Positions 1 through 11,400 of a stretch of DNA of 64,000 bases are shown here, one piece after another. The stretch is from Anseranas semipalmata (Eukaryota; Chordata; Aves; Anseriformes; Anseranatidae): assembly GCA_013399115.1 (NCBI GenBank), contig VXAA01003849.1, positions 1,729,081-1,793,080 of the forward strand, in the 5' to 3' direction. The translations under genes were made by a program, and so were the position numbers. The number at the start of each line of letters is the position of its first letter. Position 1 is the stretch's first letter. Under the pieces are notes generated by a model, which was given only the letters and a program-made list of their open reading frames with translations, searched no databases and was not told where the DNA came from.

Positions 1-199
1 GAATGTGGAACCTCATCCTTCCAGGAGAAGTAACAGGACCTGAGTAGGATCCCAACCTGTCCCAGGGGCCACTCAGCAATTCACGGGACTCCATAGGATT
101 ATACGAGTTTTGTAAGTGTTATGCTAATGTCTTGTTAACCCTCCGAGCATAGTTAATGCAAATCAGATATTTCTCAGGATTAAACAGTTAGATGGAGCT

Positions 200-296
200 G
201 ATTTCCAATGGGGGTTAGGAACACAAAGGCGTTTCAGAAAGATCCCACTAGGTATCGTCATCTACATCTTCCAAACACACTTAAAAATCAGGCCCG
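200..296 (+). repeat. Ancient short dispersed repeat, sauropsid 'gttaggtgcctaaat' type
   Basis: This block reads like a decayed copy of a short repeat common in turtle, crocodile and bird DNA. The familiar consensus phrases are an 'aatgggagttaggtgcctaaa' segment, a 'cactaggcac' segment and a terminal 'aaaatctggccc'. Here they appear as caatgggggttagg at about 207-220, cccactagg at 244-252 and aaaaatcaggccc at 283-295. The order and spacing fit the consensus. A related and longer copy lies at 32138-32320. I do not know the formal family name. The element has no coding capacity. Recognition is from memory and the edges are approximate. Confidence 0.6.
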
Positions 297-3200
297 TAGT
301 GGCACAGATCTGACTGAAAGACATACATTGACACTAGGTGAGATATAAATTCCCAAGGACCTGGTTCACAGAAGGCCTTAAGTGCTCACTTTTCATGGAA
401 TAATTATTCATTGGAAAGGAGAGGGGGGAGAACAGTGAGTAAATGAGTAACCAGATTACTCACCTTCAGGGAGAAGCTCTGGACCCTTTACTAATATATA
501 TTCAAGTATTTTCCACAAAACAAAACAGCTCTACCAAGGAAGGCTTAGAGGATGCTGCCCATTGAGGATGTGGCCATCAGCTCCCTTCCAGCAGCAGAAG
601 GTTTTGACCCAGGAGAGAGCCCTGTGCAGAAGGCCAGGGGTTAGGAGGCACAGCCACAGGCAGTGTCCTGCAGGGACCTCTCTCTGCCTGTGCTGGCCAC
701 CACCAGGTGTCCTACAATGGCAGTCAGCAGGCGGGTAAACTCAGCTGGTTTGCACTGAACAGACACAGGGGATGTTCCGAGGAACAGAGAGTGACAGAAG
801 TTCTCACACCTAGTTACTGCAGGACTTGGTCAAAAATTCTTAGGGCACTGTCATGTCATTCTGGGGATATGTTTCCACAGTATTGCTCCTCTCCAGCCAG
901 GCAGAAAGAAGTTGTCAATCCACCACTTTTCAGGGGTACTTTGCACTTTTGTTTTTCTAAAGCTGCATGGGAAGTGCTAGGTAAAATGAATGTGTCTCAG
1001 AGAAGTTAAATGGAACGACTGTGCATTGGGCTTATGCAGTTTCCTTCCTGTCACATTCAAACGCATCAGCAGCCCCGTCCAAGCACACACTGGGCTAGGT
1101 TAGTGAGCTCATCAGGCATGCTATCCTCGCCTTCTGACTTCCTCTTGGAAATAAAAACGGTGGCCCTAATGAGAATTAATTAGGGCTGGGGGTGGAGGGA
1201 GGGGGGTCCATCATGTTTTTGTTTTTATTGTTTGTTTTCTGTAAACCCATGGAGGGGAAAAAAAATCATATTACTTCTCCATGCAATATAGTAAACGTAA
1301 TAAAAAAAAATGAACACATGGTAATTAGCTTCTCCATTAAGTATACCAAGCATAGACAATAGCAATCGTGCAGTGCTGATTACAGACATTATCCTTGCCT
1401 GGATTTTTTTTTTCCACCATTCAATCAACACTGCTAAATAGAAACTTCAGTGTTCAATATTATAAGACACTAGCTGGCAGTTATACAAAGATGCCTTACA
1501 CAATGTCATCTGGCTGCTTGCCTGATTCTCATATTACCTTCCTGTCTTGCCTTATACACTAATACGCATGGCTGATTGGAAGAAAAATGCAGAAGCTGCT
1601 TCCTTCTCTTCTTGCTTTTTTCTCCAGCTTCAAGCCTTGAGGGAAAAAAGGAATCACATTTGCTAATTTCACCAGCAGCGCTTAACCTGGGAACAGAGCA
1701 ATTCCCTTTCAATTCCACATTAGTTATAATTCATACACAAACACTGCCTTGCCCCCAAACAGTTGGCGAGTGTTTGATTTCGCTTTGAGGGAAATGTTGA
1801 TTACTGTTGTACAGAAGTCCTCTAGTAGCCTCAGTAACAAGAGCCTCTTAGTTCAAAATAAATATTTTCAGGGGTTGTACAGTATCCAGGGGTTAGATGT
1901 CTGGAAACATGATTTCAGACTGAAAATCCCAGAAGCTCAAAAGACTCTGGAAAACATCTAGGAACTCCCTAAGTGACTGCTTTTGGGTGGATTTGCTGAT
2001 ATCAGCAGGCCCCTTTGGGGAGTCCTAGTACAGTTTATGCTGGTTTCTTCAGTAGGATAAGTTATTCTTGTAAGAGGAATATTTTTCATGTGTTGAAAAA
2101 ATGTGGTTTTCTGTATTCTTGTTTGCATATATCTGTTTTACTCTTTGATTTTTTGTGGTAAAGCTACACCAAGGCAGGTGTTGCATATCCAGGTTTCTCT
2201 GACAAGCCTTCATTTTTCCCCTGGATAGTTTACTCAGGTTGAATTTGAAGTCTGGTCAGGTGTCCAGGATTTCCAGATGTCTAGCAGCCAAGTCAGAGCT
2301 ACCTCTGTGTATCTGAAGATCCTGGGTCACTGAGCATACATATGAGCACACCTTATACCAGAACAATCAGTGACAAGGATGCCTCAGACGGATGTCCAGG
2401 TGCAAGTCATCTTCACAGCAAACATCAGAGGTTCAATAATTCCTGGTGACAGCACACTCTCAGTGCACTTTTTCAGGAAAGTCATGGGGAAAAAGCTAGG
2501 ACTTTTAAGTTAGGCATACGAATCTTTTGACATTCTCGATTGATATAGTTATGCCTAGGTATATATCAAAGTCTACAGGCTGAAATCTTGCCTTGCAACC
2601 TAGCAATCAGTTCAGGAAACAGCATGACATAAGAAAATGTGGATCCCATAATAAGTGATCCAAGAACCTGTGTAGCACCTGGCCCTATGTTGAACAGGAC
2701 CTCTCCTCTGAGGATTAGACACTAGACACTGCAACCAGTCAGCAACAGCAAGCTTGAAAAATGATTTTCCCTATTTATTCCATCACAATAATAAATATAC
2801 CTAGAATTAGTCTAAGATTTAGTCTAAGATTTTAAGGGTAGACCTTCAAAATTGACACATGTATATATATATATATGCATAATTAAAAATTTATGTACAA
2901 ATCTACGCTGTTATATAAATACATTAAAATGTGTGTGTGCTGCACAGATGGAAGACACTTTAGGCTGCATACACCCCAATTCCTTCCCCCTTTCTAGCTT
3001 TCTGACAGCTATACAAGAGTTTATGCAAGTAGTACTATATGCAGACAAAGACATAGACTGGAAATTAAGTGCAAGGTGAGTGGAGATTCTCCTTGAATTG
3101 TCTATTTCTTCAAAATCTGTGCCCATGAAGTCAAGTTTCCTGTGGCCTAAAGATGAGGTCTAGGATTGCCAAGCACCACAGCACATTCAGCCTGCATTTT

Positions 3201-3338
3201 ATGGCATGGGATGTCAGGCTGGGGACACTTCTGCTCATCTGCATTGACCTGAGCAGGAGGTGCTCAGGTTTGACCTGACAGAAGGCATATGAAGATCTGC
3301 ACTTATTATGATTACCAAAAAATAGGAAAAAAAAAAAT
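297..3338. other. Noncoding DNA, no gene recognised
   Basis: Open frames here are 100 codons or shorter and resemble no known protein. Small features are an 8-bp-arm inverted repeat at 1163-1186, a 12-bp tandem duplication (agtctaagattt) at 2809-2832 and a short (TA)n run at about 2864-2877. I see no transposable element that I can name. The open frame at 707-1009 is unremarkable. Confidence 0.6.
1150..1200. promoter_or_regulatory. Inverted repeat with TAAT/ATTA cores
   Basis: Arms gccctaat (1163-1170) and attagggc (1179-1186) are perfect inverted copies separated by 8 bases (gagaatta). The block holds several TAAT/ATTA cores, the sequence most homeodomain proteins prefer. The arms and cores are visible. 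A regulatory role is inference only, since such short motifs are frequent in AT-rich DNA. Confidence 0.2.
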
Positions 3339-3391
3339 GGGGGGGGNNNNNNNNNNNNNNNNNNNNNNNNNNNNNNNNNNNNGGGGGGGGG
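3339..3391. other. Assembly gap (36 N) inside a poly-G run
   Basis: Thirty-six N (3347-3382) are flanked by 8 G on the left (3339-3346) and 9 G on the right (3383-3391). The A-rich stretch aaaaaaaaaaat precedes the G run. The likeliest reading is a long G homopolymer or G-rich tandem repeat that reads could not cross, so the true length is unknown. An apparent minus-strand open frame across it is not meaningful. Confidence 0.9.
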
Positions 3392-6300
3392 ACAACTAAG
3401 GTGCTTCATTTAAAAAAAATATATTTAAAACTCAGTCCAAATTACACACCATTTTTTTCTACTTTACTTACACTTCAGATGGCAACACAAAACCTTGCAC
3501 AGCCAGGAGTGTCTGGGCTTTTTTTGTTACCATGATCCAATTAATAAGCAGGACCTCACAAAACCCGTCTGAAACCAAACTGCTCAGTGCTTAGATAAAG
3601 AGAGCTTTAAGGGATGCCAATCTGCTTGTGTCAGTCACCAAACTCTGGTGTTTTCTTAAGAAGAGATTGAAGGTAAGCTGGGAAAAGGAAAACTCATTAG
3701 AAAAAAAAATTAGGTTCACTCTATGGGTATGAAATGTGTCTTTTTACTGATCTCCTCTCATTTCCCTCAGCAACTCCAGGCTTTGCAATGACTGCAACAG
3801 TCATGAGTTCAGTCTGGTCCTCCATGCAGGTCATTTTCAGAATTTGGAGAGTATATATCAAATACCAGGCCACTTAACTACTACTAACCTCTTAACCCAG
3901 TGGCTGAAAATTTACTGGCGTCATATACGAAAGCTTCAGACCTCAAACCCACTCCCACTCCATGTGGGAATATGATCAAATACCCAGCTTTGATTATGGA
4001 GTAGGAATGTGTGAGTGTATTCCTGCAGAGGAAATACCTGGTGCTGAAATGTTCTTCAACGCAGAAAAAAACATCAGTGCCTGTGGTTGAAAGCTAAGGT
4101 AAGAAAATTCAAATTTTTGCTTTTTTTTTTTTTAAGTAAAAATGAACAAGACTGTTAGGGAAATCCATATATCAACCCTTTATATGTGTCTTCAGATCAA
4201 AGCTGGATACTTCTGTGGAACATATCTATTAGCAATACACAAGCTGCTGGTCTCAGAGAATGGGTTACTGACTAATTCTTTGTGACCAGTGTATTACAGG
4301 AAACACCATGAAATGATTCTTCCTGTCCAGAAAATCCGTCAGATTCAGAAACCTAAGATAAAAATGAGCATGTACAGAGCATGAATAAATAAAACCGCAT
4401 CTTCAGAGAGACAATCAAAGAGGAGCAACAGCAGTTCTGTCCCCAGGGCCCTCAGTGCAGGTCAGACCCATTTCCACAAGACACCTTGCACTGCATTTCT
4501 CCTGACTTCAACACCACCACTGTTCACTTCTTTTTGCATGTAGGCACCTAAGAGGCTAGAGAGTAAAACTTCCCTCAAACATCACTAACTCCTCCAAAAA
4601 TACTTTTAAGAAAACATATGTTGAAGGTCAGCTGTCACATCCCTCAAGTTCCATAGGCAACTGAGTTCATTCTATCCAGTTCAACTCAGTTCACCTTAAT
4701 AGTTCAACTGAGTTCACGCTATCCAGGATCAAACTTTTGATGCTGAATAAGCAGAGTTACTGTGCCAGACATCTACATGACTTGCTATGATTTAGATGTA
4801 TTATAGATACTTGGTTTAGAGTCTTAGGTTTTAGTTCTTTTAATGTAGCTAGAAAAGAAAGAGAAAAAACAACAAGAAATGGAAGTTTCTTCTAACTAGA
4901 CCCTTCCTGGACCTCAACTGATTTTTAATTATGCTTTCCTGTGCAAATGGTTACATTTTTGCATTAGCTGATTCTTAAAGCAAGTTTCTTCAAAAAGCAC
5001 TTTAAATGTGCATCAATATTTACTTCAGTAATGCATTTTGAAGCTTCCTGATGTCTTTCCATGGTGAAATATCCTGCTCTTGCACATCTTATAGAAACCT
5101 TATTCAGTGACTTGCACTTCTGATTTTTTTAAGTCAACATAGGTAATAATATGTCCTCGAATAACTTCTGACCTTCTCTGTTCCCTCAAAACCACATTTC
5201 AAAATACAGATATGTGCATTTTACAGTAAATAACATTTACTTTAAAATATGGTCACGAGAAGTCAAAGGTTGCCACTATTGCCTATATTATCTGCAGAGC
5301 AGCTGGTAAATGCATGAATACCCAGATTGTTGCAGTCATTCTTCATCTCCTTATTTTCAAGCTAAAATAGTGTTATAGCTTATAAACCACAACCAAATAA
5401 GGTAATGAACTCAGATAATGCTCAGGGGGGAATGATAGATAAGGATGTCTTGGCATGAATTAAGCACAGTCATTTAGGATCTGTAATAAAATATGGCATT
5501 TTGCCAGTTTGCCAGCCATTAAGTTAAGGGTCATTTAAGCCACAATCAAGTATTTTTTTGTTTGTTTTAAAGAAATAAAAAACTACTTTGAATTCTTGTG
5601 CTTAAATCATTGGAAGACACTTGTCTGTTTTTAAAGAGAGACTTTTGTATTAAGCTGGCATGGGTACTTTACCCTGACAGACTGTTTTCACACTGTAAAG
5701 TGGATTCTTCTGAGCAGAGTTTAGCACAAGGCTGTAATGTATCAGACCAGAGACAAAAATGCAGTGAGATAATGCCATGGGATAATACTGAAATATTGGT
5801 GAGAAGGAAGCTGGATGCTGGCTATGATGCCTTGGGGTATATTCAGAGGCATGGCACATCTCTCAGCTTTCTGTTATTCCTGGCAAAGAGGAGTCCTCCC
5901 CAGGTCTTGCACACCTCAGGTCCTCTCAAGGTGTGATTCCATGGAGGGGCTGAGTGCACTCCCACCTTCCTTGGCATTTGCGTGGCAATGGAACAGCCTG
6001 AGTGCATCAGGCTGGGGTTTTATGAACATCTGGGTGGACCAAAGGGCTCACCAGTGCCAGCTGGCAAAATATCACCCTTTCTTTCCCCAGAATCCTCCCT
6101 GTTTTGGTCAATTTTCTTCCCTGCCCCAACACAGTTTGAACAATTTGGGGCATTTGGCAATTTAAGGGACATAAGGACAAGTAATTCTAGCTCTGCGCCA
6201 GGCAGGAACTTCTTCATTCACAGGGAAATGGCAAAATACAACATTTATAATAGGGAGATGCAGTTCTACAGCTGGTAACAATAAAGGAGGCTTCATGGTA

Positions 6301-7080
6301 TGAAAAGATCAAGTTTTACATCTGTATCATCTAAATCAGGTTGGTTTAAATGCCAATGCCTTCAGTCCTTGCAATACATTTCCCCTTAGTTTAATATTGC
6401 CTTCATAGTGTGACCTTCAGCTTATTTCACAAAACCCTTTTCTTCAGTCTTTTGGTGGGAGAAAATTAAGAATAAGGCTCTTGTGTAGGAGGAATTGTGG
6501 CATGAATAAGCTTGTTCAGAATGTAGTATTGAATTTTGCCCAATTTGCATGAATTTCTCAGTGTATTTTGTATATATGCCCAGAGCTTTGTGTGTATTTT
6601 AATTACATCTGAGTATATATAGTGCTGGCTCACACTGTTAATATTGGCTGTGCCACAATGTCAATGGTAGGCTGATAGACTGATGGAAATTTACTTCAGT
6701 ATTTTTTTTCTAATTAATTTTTATCCCACTTAGTTCCTTGTTTTTTCATGAGAGGTGCTCCTTTTACCAGGGGGTCTGATAAATCTTATGGTCTGAAAAG
6801 CTAAAAGAAAAAAACTATCACAAACATATTAAATTATTGATTTGAGTAATATGTTTGATTTAATTTAATCTACTTTTCCTCTCAGATAGCTTATTTCCAA
6901 GGTTTGGACTAATAAATAAAATAAAAAAAAATGGTAAATTACAACTTCCTTTTATTTTGTTATGCCATTTCTTATTCCCATTCCCAACAACCTACTCAGA
7001 GTCTCTCCTTGTTTATTTACTTTTATTTTTTATTTTTTAATTTATGCCTACATAAGTAGTAAATGTCATTACATTTACCC
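3392..7080. other. Noncoding DNA, no gene recognised
   Basis: This is AT-rich sequence. A 112-codon frame at 5598-5936 and a 116-codon frame at 5815-6165 overlap in different frames and match no family I know. A small 23-bp tandem repeat sits at 4657-4724. Short poly(T) and poly(A) runs are scattered through it. No transposable element is recognised. Confidence 0.6.
4657..4724. repeat. Imperfect tandem repeat, about three 23-bp units
   Basis: Units begin near 4657, 4678 and 4701. The second and third units (agttcaactcagttcacc and agttcaactgagttcacg) differ at two of 18 bases. The first and third share aactgagttca followed two bases later by ctatccag, at 4659-4679 and 4706-4726 (19 of 21 bases). 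Because the unit contains both aactgagtt and aactcagtt it can also pair with itself. It is a minisatellite-like local duplication of no known function. Confidence 0.7.
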
Positions 7081-7190
7081 TGTGACTGCACAGCACCTAG
7101 CATGTCAAGGTACTGACCTAGTGAGTATGTCTTGTAATTTAAATGCATTATTACTGCAGTTGTTATTGTTATTTTTATTAAGGAGCAAAT
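7081..7190 (+). mobile_element. Possible 3' remnant of a MIR-like SINE
   Basis: The phrase cacagcacctagcatg at about 7088-7103, followed by a decayed middle and an AT-rich tail with repeated tta/att trinucleotides (7146-7184), resembles the tail of the same old SINE family seen better at 7935-8440. In the consensus, 'cagcgcctagcacaatgg' precedes a run of 'aataataat'. Similarity is limited to the first 20 bases and the tail style, so this is tentative. Confidence 0.35.
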
Positions 7191-7695
7191 GTTCTTTGGC
7201 AATTTTATTCATTTGCTAGACTATTTTTTTCCAGTCATGGTAAAATGTATTCACGAGTAAAGCATTTCGTTACCCTGGTCACCATTCCACTGAGACATTA
7301 ACAGCTACATTTTTCCTTTCAGAGCACAGCTTGGTAAGCAACCAGCTGTTAATACGCAAGCTAGAGGAAACGTGGTCCAGAGAGCAGAGGCTGCTGTGTG
7401 GCTGGCAGCTATAGATATACCTTTAAAAGTGAGTTGGCTCTTGGACTAGATAATCCATACAGTTCACCGTAGCCCCAGGCCTAGTGTTTCATCTAAATCA
7501 TGCTGCTTGCTCAGTATTCACAATACAGCACACATGCATGTGGGTTCTCAGCAGAAATTTGCCAAGGAGCTAGCTGAACTGTGAGGTGTCAAATTGGGTC
7601 GAGGCTGAAAGGAATGAAAGTTTGTCATTTAAGCCTTTAATATGGCAGGAAAGCAACAAGGGTAAGGATATCTGTCATGTAAACACACAAGCATT

Positions 7696-7805
7696 TAGAA
7701 TCGTAGAATCATCTACTTTGGAAGAGACCTTCAAGAACATCAAGTACAACCATCAAGTACAACCATCAAGTACAACCATTCATTACAGGCTGACTAATTA
7801 CAGAA
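7696..7805 (-). mobile_element. CR1 LINE 3' tail fragment with a 13-bp triplication
   Basis: The sequence agaatcgtagaatcat followed by ttggaagagacctt and catcaagtacaac is the reverse complement of a CR1 3' end, which normally reads 'agaatcatagaatcat...ttggaagggacctt...catcaagtccaac'. The element therefore runs on the minus strand. Inside it catcaagtacaac is repeated three times without change (7738-7750, 7751-7763, 7764-7776), a local expansion after insertion. Only the last 60 or so bases of CR1 plus the duplications are recognisable. Confidence 0.75.
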
Positions 7806-7934
7806 GAACTGAGCATAAAAGGGGATTGGTAACTTTAATGATGGCTTAGCATGGGCAAAAGAGCATCCAAAATTATTATCCTGAGTCACAATTACATTAC
7901 CATTTAGTCACCACTACCTGTCATAGGGAAAAGT

Positions 7935-8440
7935 GACCTTGTGTCTGAGTGACCGGCCAGGGATGGGGAGCTTGGGTTCAGTTCCCAGTTCTGCCGCAGG
8001 GTCTGCATGTGACAGGATTAGATGGCAGTATCCTTGTTCACAATGTCAGGTAATTCTTCTGAAAGAAACAGGAAATAAACAAGTACTGAATAGTCATTCA
8101 GTGTAAGCAGGGCTGATTGTGTGTGAAATGAGGTGCTGGAATAGTTATTCAGAATACGCAAAGCCAGGCTTGGCCCCAGATGAACCCACATGAATGAAAA
8201 GCATAAACAGCAGTATTAAAAACAAGCCCTTCAGCTCTCTGCACACTTCAGGTCTTCATTTGCAAAATAAGAATAATATACTGCTTTGAATAATAATTAT
8301 TTCCTCTGTCTTGTCAGTTTGGACTGCAAACACTGATAGAGAGTGCCTGTTCTCTGTGTATGAGCAATGCCTATAGCCCAGAAGTCCTGATTTCAACTGG
8401 TAGCACTGCTGCCATACAGGTAAATAATAACAACCCTGAG
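7935..8440 (+). mobile_element. Old tRNA-derived MIR-like SINE, interrupted
   Basis: The head at about 7968-8000 (cttgggttcagttcccagttctgccgc) matches the box-B-bearing tRNA part of MIR/CORE-type SINEs, including the ggttca motif. After about 200 bases of unrelated sequence, 8222-8440 follows the same family's 3' part in the right order: ctctctgcacacttcag, ttgcaaaataagaataat, ttcctctgtcttgtcagttt, tgcctatagcccag, tcctgatttcaactgg and caggtaaataataa. I know this order from sauropsid SINE copies. The middle is an insertion or strongly diverged. It is noncoding and very old. Confidence 0.7.
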
Positions 8441-10535
8441 GTATTTTGTCAAGCCTTTGAGTTTTTTAGGAGTTATGTTTTAAGAAGAGTCAAGACTAGA
8501 CTTTTGCTGGGAATTATGGACTTTTCAGGCAAATATGGTAAATACAAGAGAGTCTGAGAAGCAACTTTCAGACACTACGGAGTTCCTGAATAATTTCCAG
8601 TAGCAGTGAAATAGGTGAAATACAATGAAATTGTTGTTTTTTGAGCATTATTTAATTTCTACACATCATTTTTTTTAATTCCCTCAATTGGAACCAGGAT
8701 TCATCATATCACATACAAACACTCTAGCACAATAAATTCTTCCTTCTTCTCATCTCTGTTCAGTCTCTGTGAACCTTTGTCCACCAGTGGAATGTAACAA
8801 AAGTTCTGATAAAATACATAAAGGGGGAGTAAGGGATTTTACTCACTTGCACTTACCAACTGGGACCACCAGAAGAACTGTGGAAATAAAATTGTCAGTG
8901 ATATAGCTGCAATCCAGAGTGAAAGTGCCTGAAATCTCTGGAGAAAGACCTTTCCTCCAAAATATCCAGCCTGGCTTCCCAGAACTGGGAGCTTCAGATG
9001 ATACATTAATATCGCAGGAAGCAGCTGCTCTGGGAGCATAACTGCTCTGCACCCCCAGCCCTTGACCAAGAAGTGGGAACATCTCCCAGTGAACTCCCCA
9101 AGTTTCTTGTGCCCACAGAAAAGTCAACATCTTTTAAAACTTTTATTTAACTTGAATCTGAATGTCAGACTTTGGTCATTTTTTATTTTTTATTTTTTTT
9201 TTATTACCAGACAGAAACAATCTCTTCTTTCCTCACAGGAAATATTCTAAGGCTTCAGGGTGTTATTCATGATCATTCCTATAATTTTATCTGGAACCTG
9301 TCAGGATTATAAGCAAACGTACAGAACTCTTGGCTTCACACATAATGATAAATAAATGCTTTTTGTCTCCAGACTAATGAAACTTGCTCTCTACACTTTA
9401 TCCATTAAAGTTTAAACAAACACCCTTTGGCATGTTGCAAGCACTTTTACCTGCAGAATAATAACATTTCCTTTGATTAAAGCCTGGCCGTCTTACAGAT
9501 CATTGATTAATAGGAAAAAAGTGTGACAAGACTTTCAAGGAGGGAGTGGATATTGAGTGGATCTCATATTTTGCAAAGAACCGAAATTTCTTTTTCTTTA
9601 TAAGGAATAGTTTCCTGGTGAAAGGTGGAAATTAAATCAATTTCTTTTTTAAAGGAATGTTCTTTCAGTCACTGTGATGTGTGTCTTTACATAAATACGA
9701 GTTTGTTTAACTCTCAGTAATTCTTCTGCTAAATCCAATATCCTTGTAAGCTGCCCACAAGGTTTTTGTATTAATCAGTCATTTCATAACTCCAAAGACA
9801 TTTCCCTTTTCACCTGACCATCTTCTTTTCACCATTTTTCCAACTACAACTCCATGTACATTTGGGATTGTCTAACTCAGTAATATTTCACGGTCTTCTG
9901 AGATACAGCCTACTTGCTGGCCTAGAACTCTTTTCAACTGACTTAGGTGAAGACGCGCTAGGCTGTGGGTATTACCCTGACCTACTGGCAGCAACAGATC
10001 ATCTTTTTGAATAGTTGGCTTTTATACAACTGTTGAAAGAGAGGTTGGTTTTTCTTGCTGTGTCTACAAGAGGGTCCTCTTGAGAGTTCAGGGCACTTCA
10101 TTTCTTGGTTGAATTATGTACAGCACTTTTATACTCTTGTGGCTGCCTAACATATACATATTTAACTACTATAGGCACAGGATTTCTCTAAAAATCATCT
10201 GGAGATTCATTAAATTTAAAGTCAGGAAAGGCCATTAGATTGTCTAGTGTTTATATCACGGGCTAATTATATAACACTTTTACATGGTGCCTGAAGACTT
10301 GTTTCTGACAAAAGCACAGTTTCTACAAAGGTATCAAATCCTCATGAACATTCTAAGCAATGGAAAAAAATCTACTCCTCTTGTGAATAATTTGCTGTAA
10401 TGGAAATCACTTTTAAGATCATGCACCTTATTTTTCAGATGATTTTTTCTGCTTTCTGCTTCCAGGCATTGATTCTAGAGGAGCTTTTCAGAAAACAGTT
10501 TTTTTGTTTGATTGTTTGTTTGTTTGTTTGTTCTT
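8441..10535. other. Noncoding DNA, no gene recognised
   Basis: No element or gene is recognised. Overlapping minus-strand open frames at 8839-9130 (76 and 95 codons, different frames) are accidental. An AT-rich low-complexity patch lies at 9178-9204. A (TTTG)n run of about six units at 10505-10532 directly abuts the next CR1 piece. Confidence 0.6.
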
Positions 10536-11400
10536 CATTAAGGTATTTGTACGCTGTCTCCAAGTCACTTTTCAGTCTTGTGTCTGATGAACTGAACAGA
10601 CTGAAGTTGGTAAGCTTTTGTCTGTGAAGCACTTCCTCCAGGCCTCTCATCATTTTTGTGTCTCTGTATCATTGTCTCAAAATTCTCAACAACCTTTTAA
10701 AAATGAATGTGCCAGAACAAGCAGTGCTATTCTAGCATTAATCTCATTCTACCGCGTGGAAGTTAAATCTTTTCCTCATTTTTCATCAGTGTTCTCCAGT
10801 GTACACATCCCCAGGCTGAACTTTTTGGCATGTTGTGAAAATAGTTTGGGAATCAGGACTTTCAAACCCCTAAACCCATAAAAGAATCCTATTCAGCAAA
10901 ATTTCTCCCTGCATATTTACTCCTTCAAACCTATAATTTAGTCAGTGCTTAATCCCATTGCACATATACAATACTGATATTTTAAGAAGCAATTTTGTTA
11001 ATAAGTGTCAAATGCAGTGCTAAGCCAAATGTCTTAAAGAAATCTATCCATCTATCTTGATCAACCAAAAATTAAATTAAAAATAAAAAAGTCAGGTTTG
11101 TTTCACAAGACCTCTTTGCCATAAAACCATATTGTTTCACATTTATACATTTTATTCCTTATTTTTTATTTCTTTCCAGGGTTAATCTTTCATCAGATTA
11201 TCTGCTGTTCTACCTTATACTGATGGCATATCAATAATTCTCTATGTAATCAATATTATCCTTCTTTATTTGTGAGTATCATCATATTTTTCCAGCCATG
11301 TCTTTTCCGTGGGTTTCCATGATATGTTCCTAGCCAGCATTGTTGGAGATCTTGGAAAAGTTCTGCTATTTTTTAAACATTTATCTTTAATAGACACTAT
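10536..11400 (-). mobile_element. Ancient CR1 LINE fragment, ORF2 region, minus strand
   Basis: Read on the plus strand, several phrases follow the reverse complement of an old sauropsid CR1 ORF2 in the correct order. They are aggtatttgtacgctgtctccaag at 10541, gcctctcatcatttttgtg at 10642, gtgctaagccaaatgtctta at 11017, cttgatcaaccaaa at about 11057, caggtttgtttcacaagacc at 11093, ccataaaaccatattg at 11119 and ttttccagccatg at 11288. Between about 10770 and 10990 the match fades, from divergence or a deletion. This part of CR1 encodes the reverse transcriptase and its C-terminal extension, but the frames are broken, so it is dead. The far end is uncertain by about 100 bases. Confidence 0.8.

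Noticed and set aside
3131..3409. Minus-strand frame across the first gap
   Set aside because: It includes undetermined residues from N and homopolymer codons.
5598..5936. 112-codon plus-strand frame
   Set aside because: Overlaps another frame, has no recognised domain, and no splice or promoter context supports it.
7436..7500. ttggactagataatcc as an old CR1 3' end
   Set aside because: One short phrase only; the following bases do not continue the consensus.
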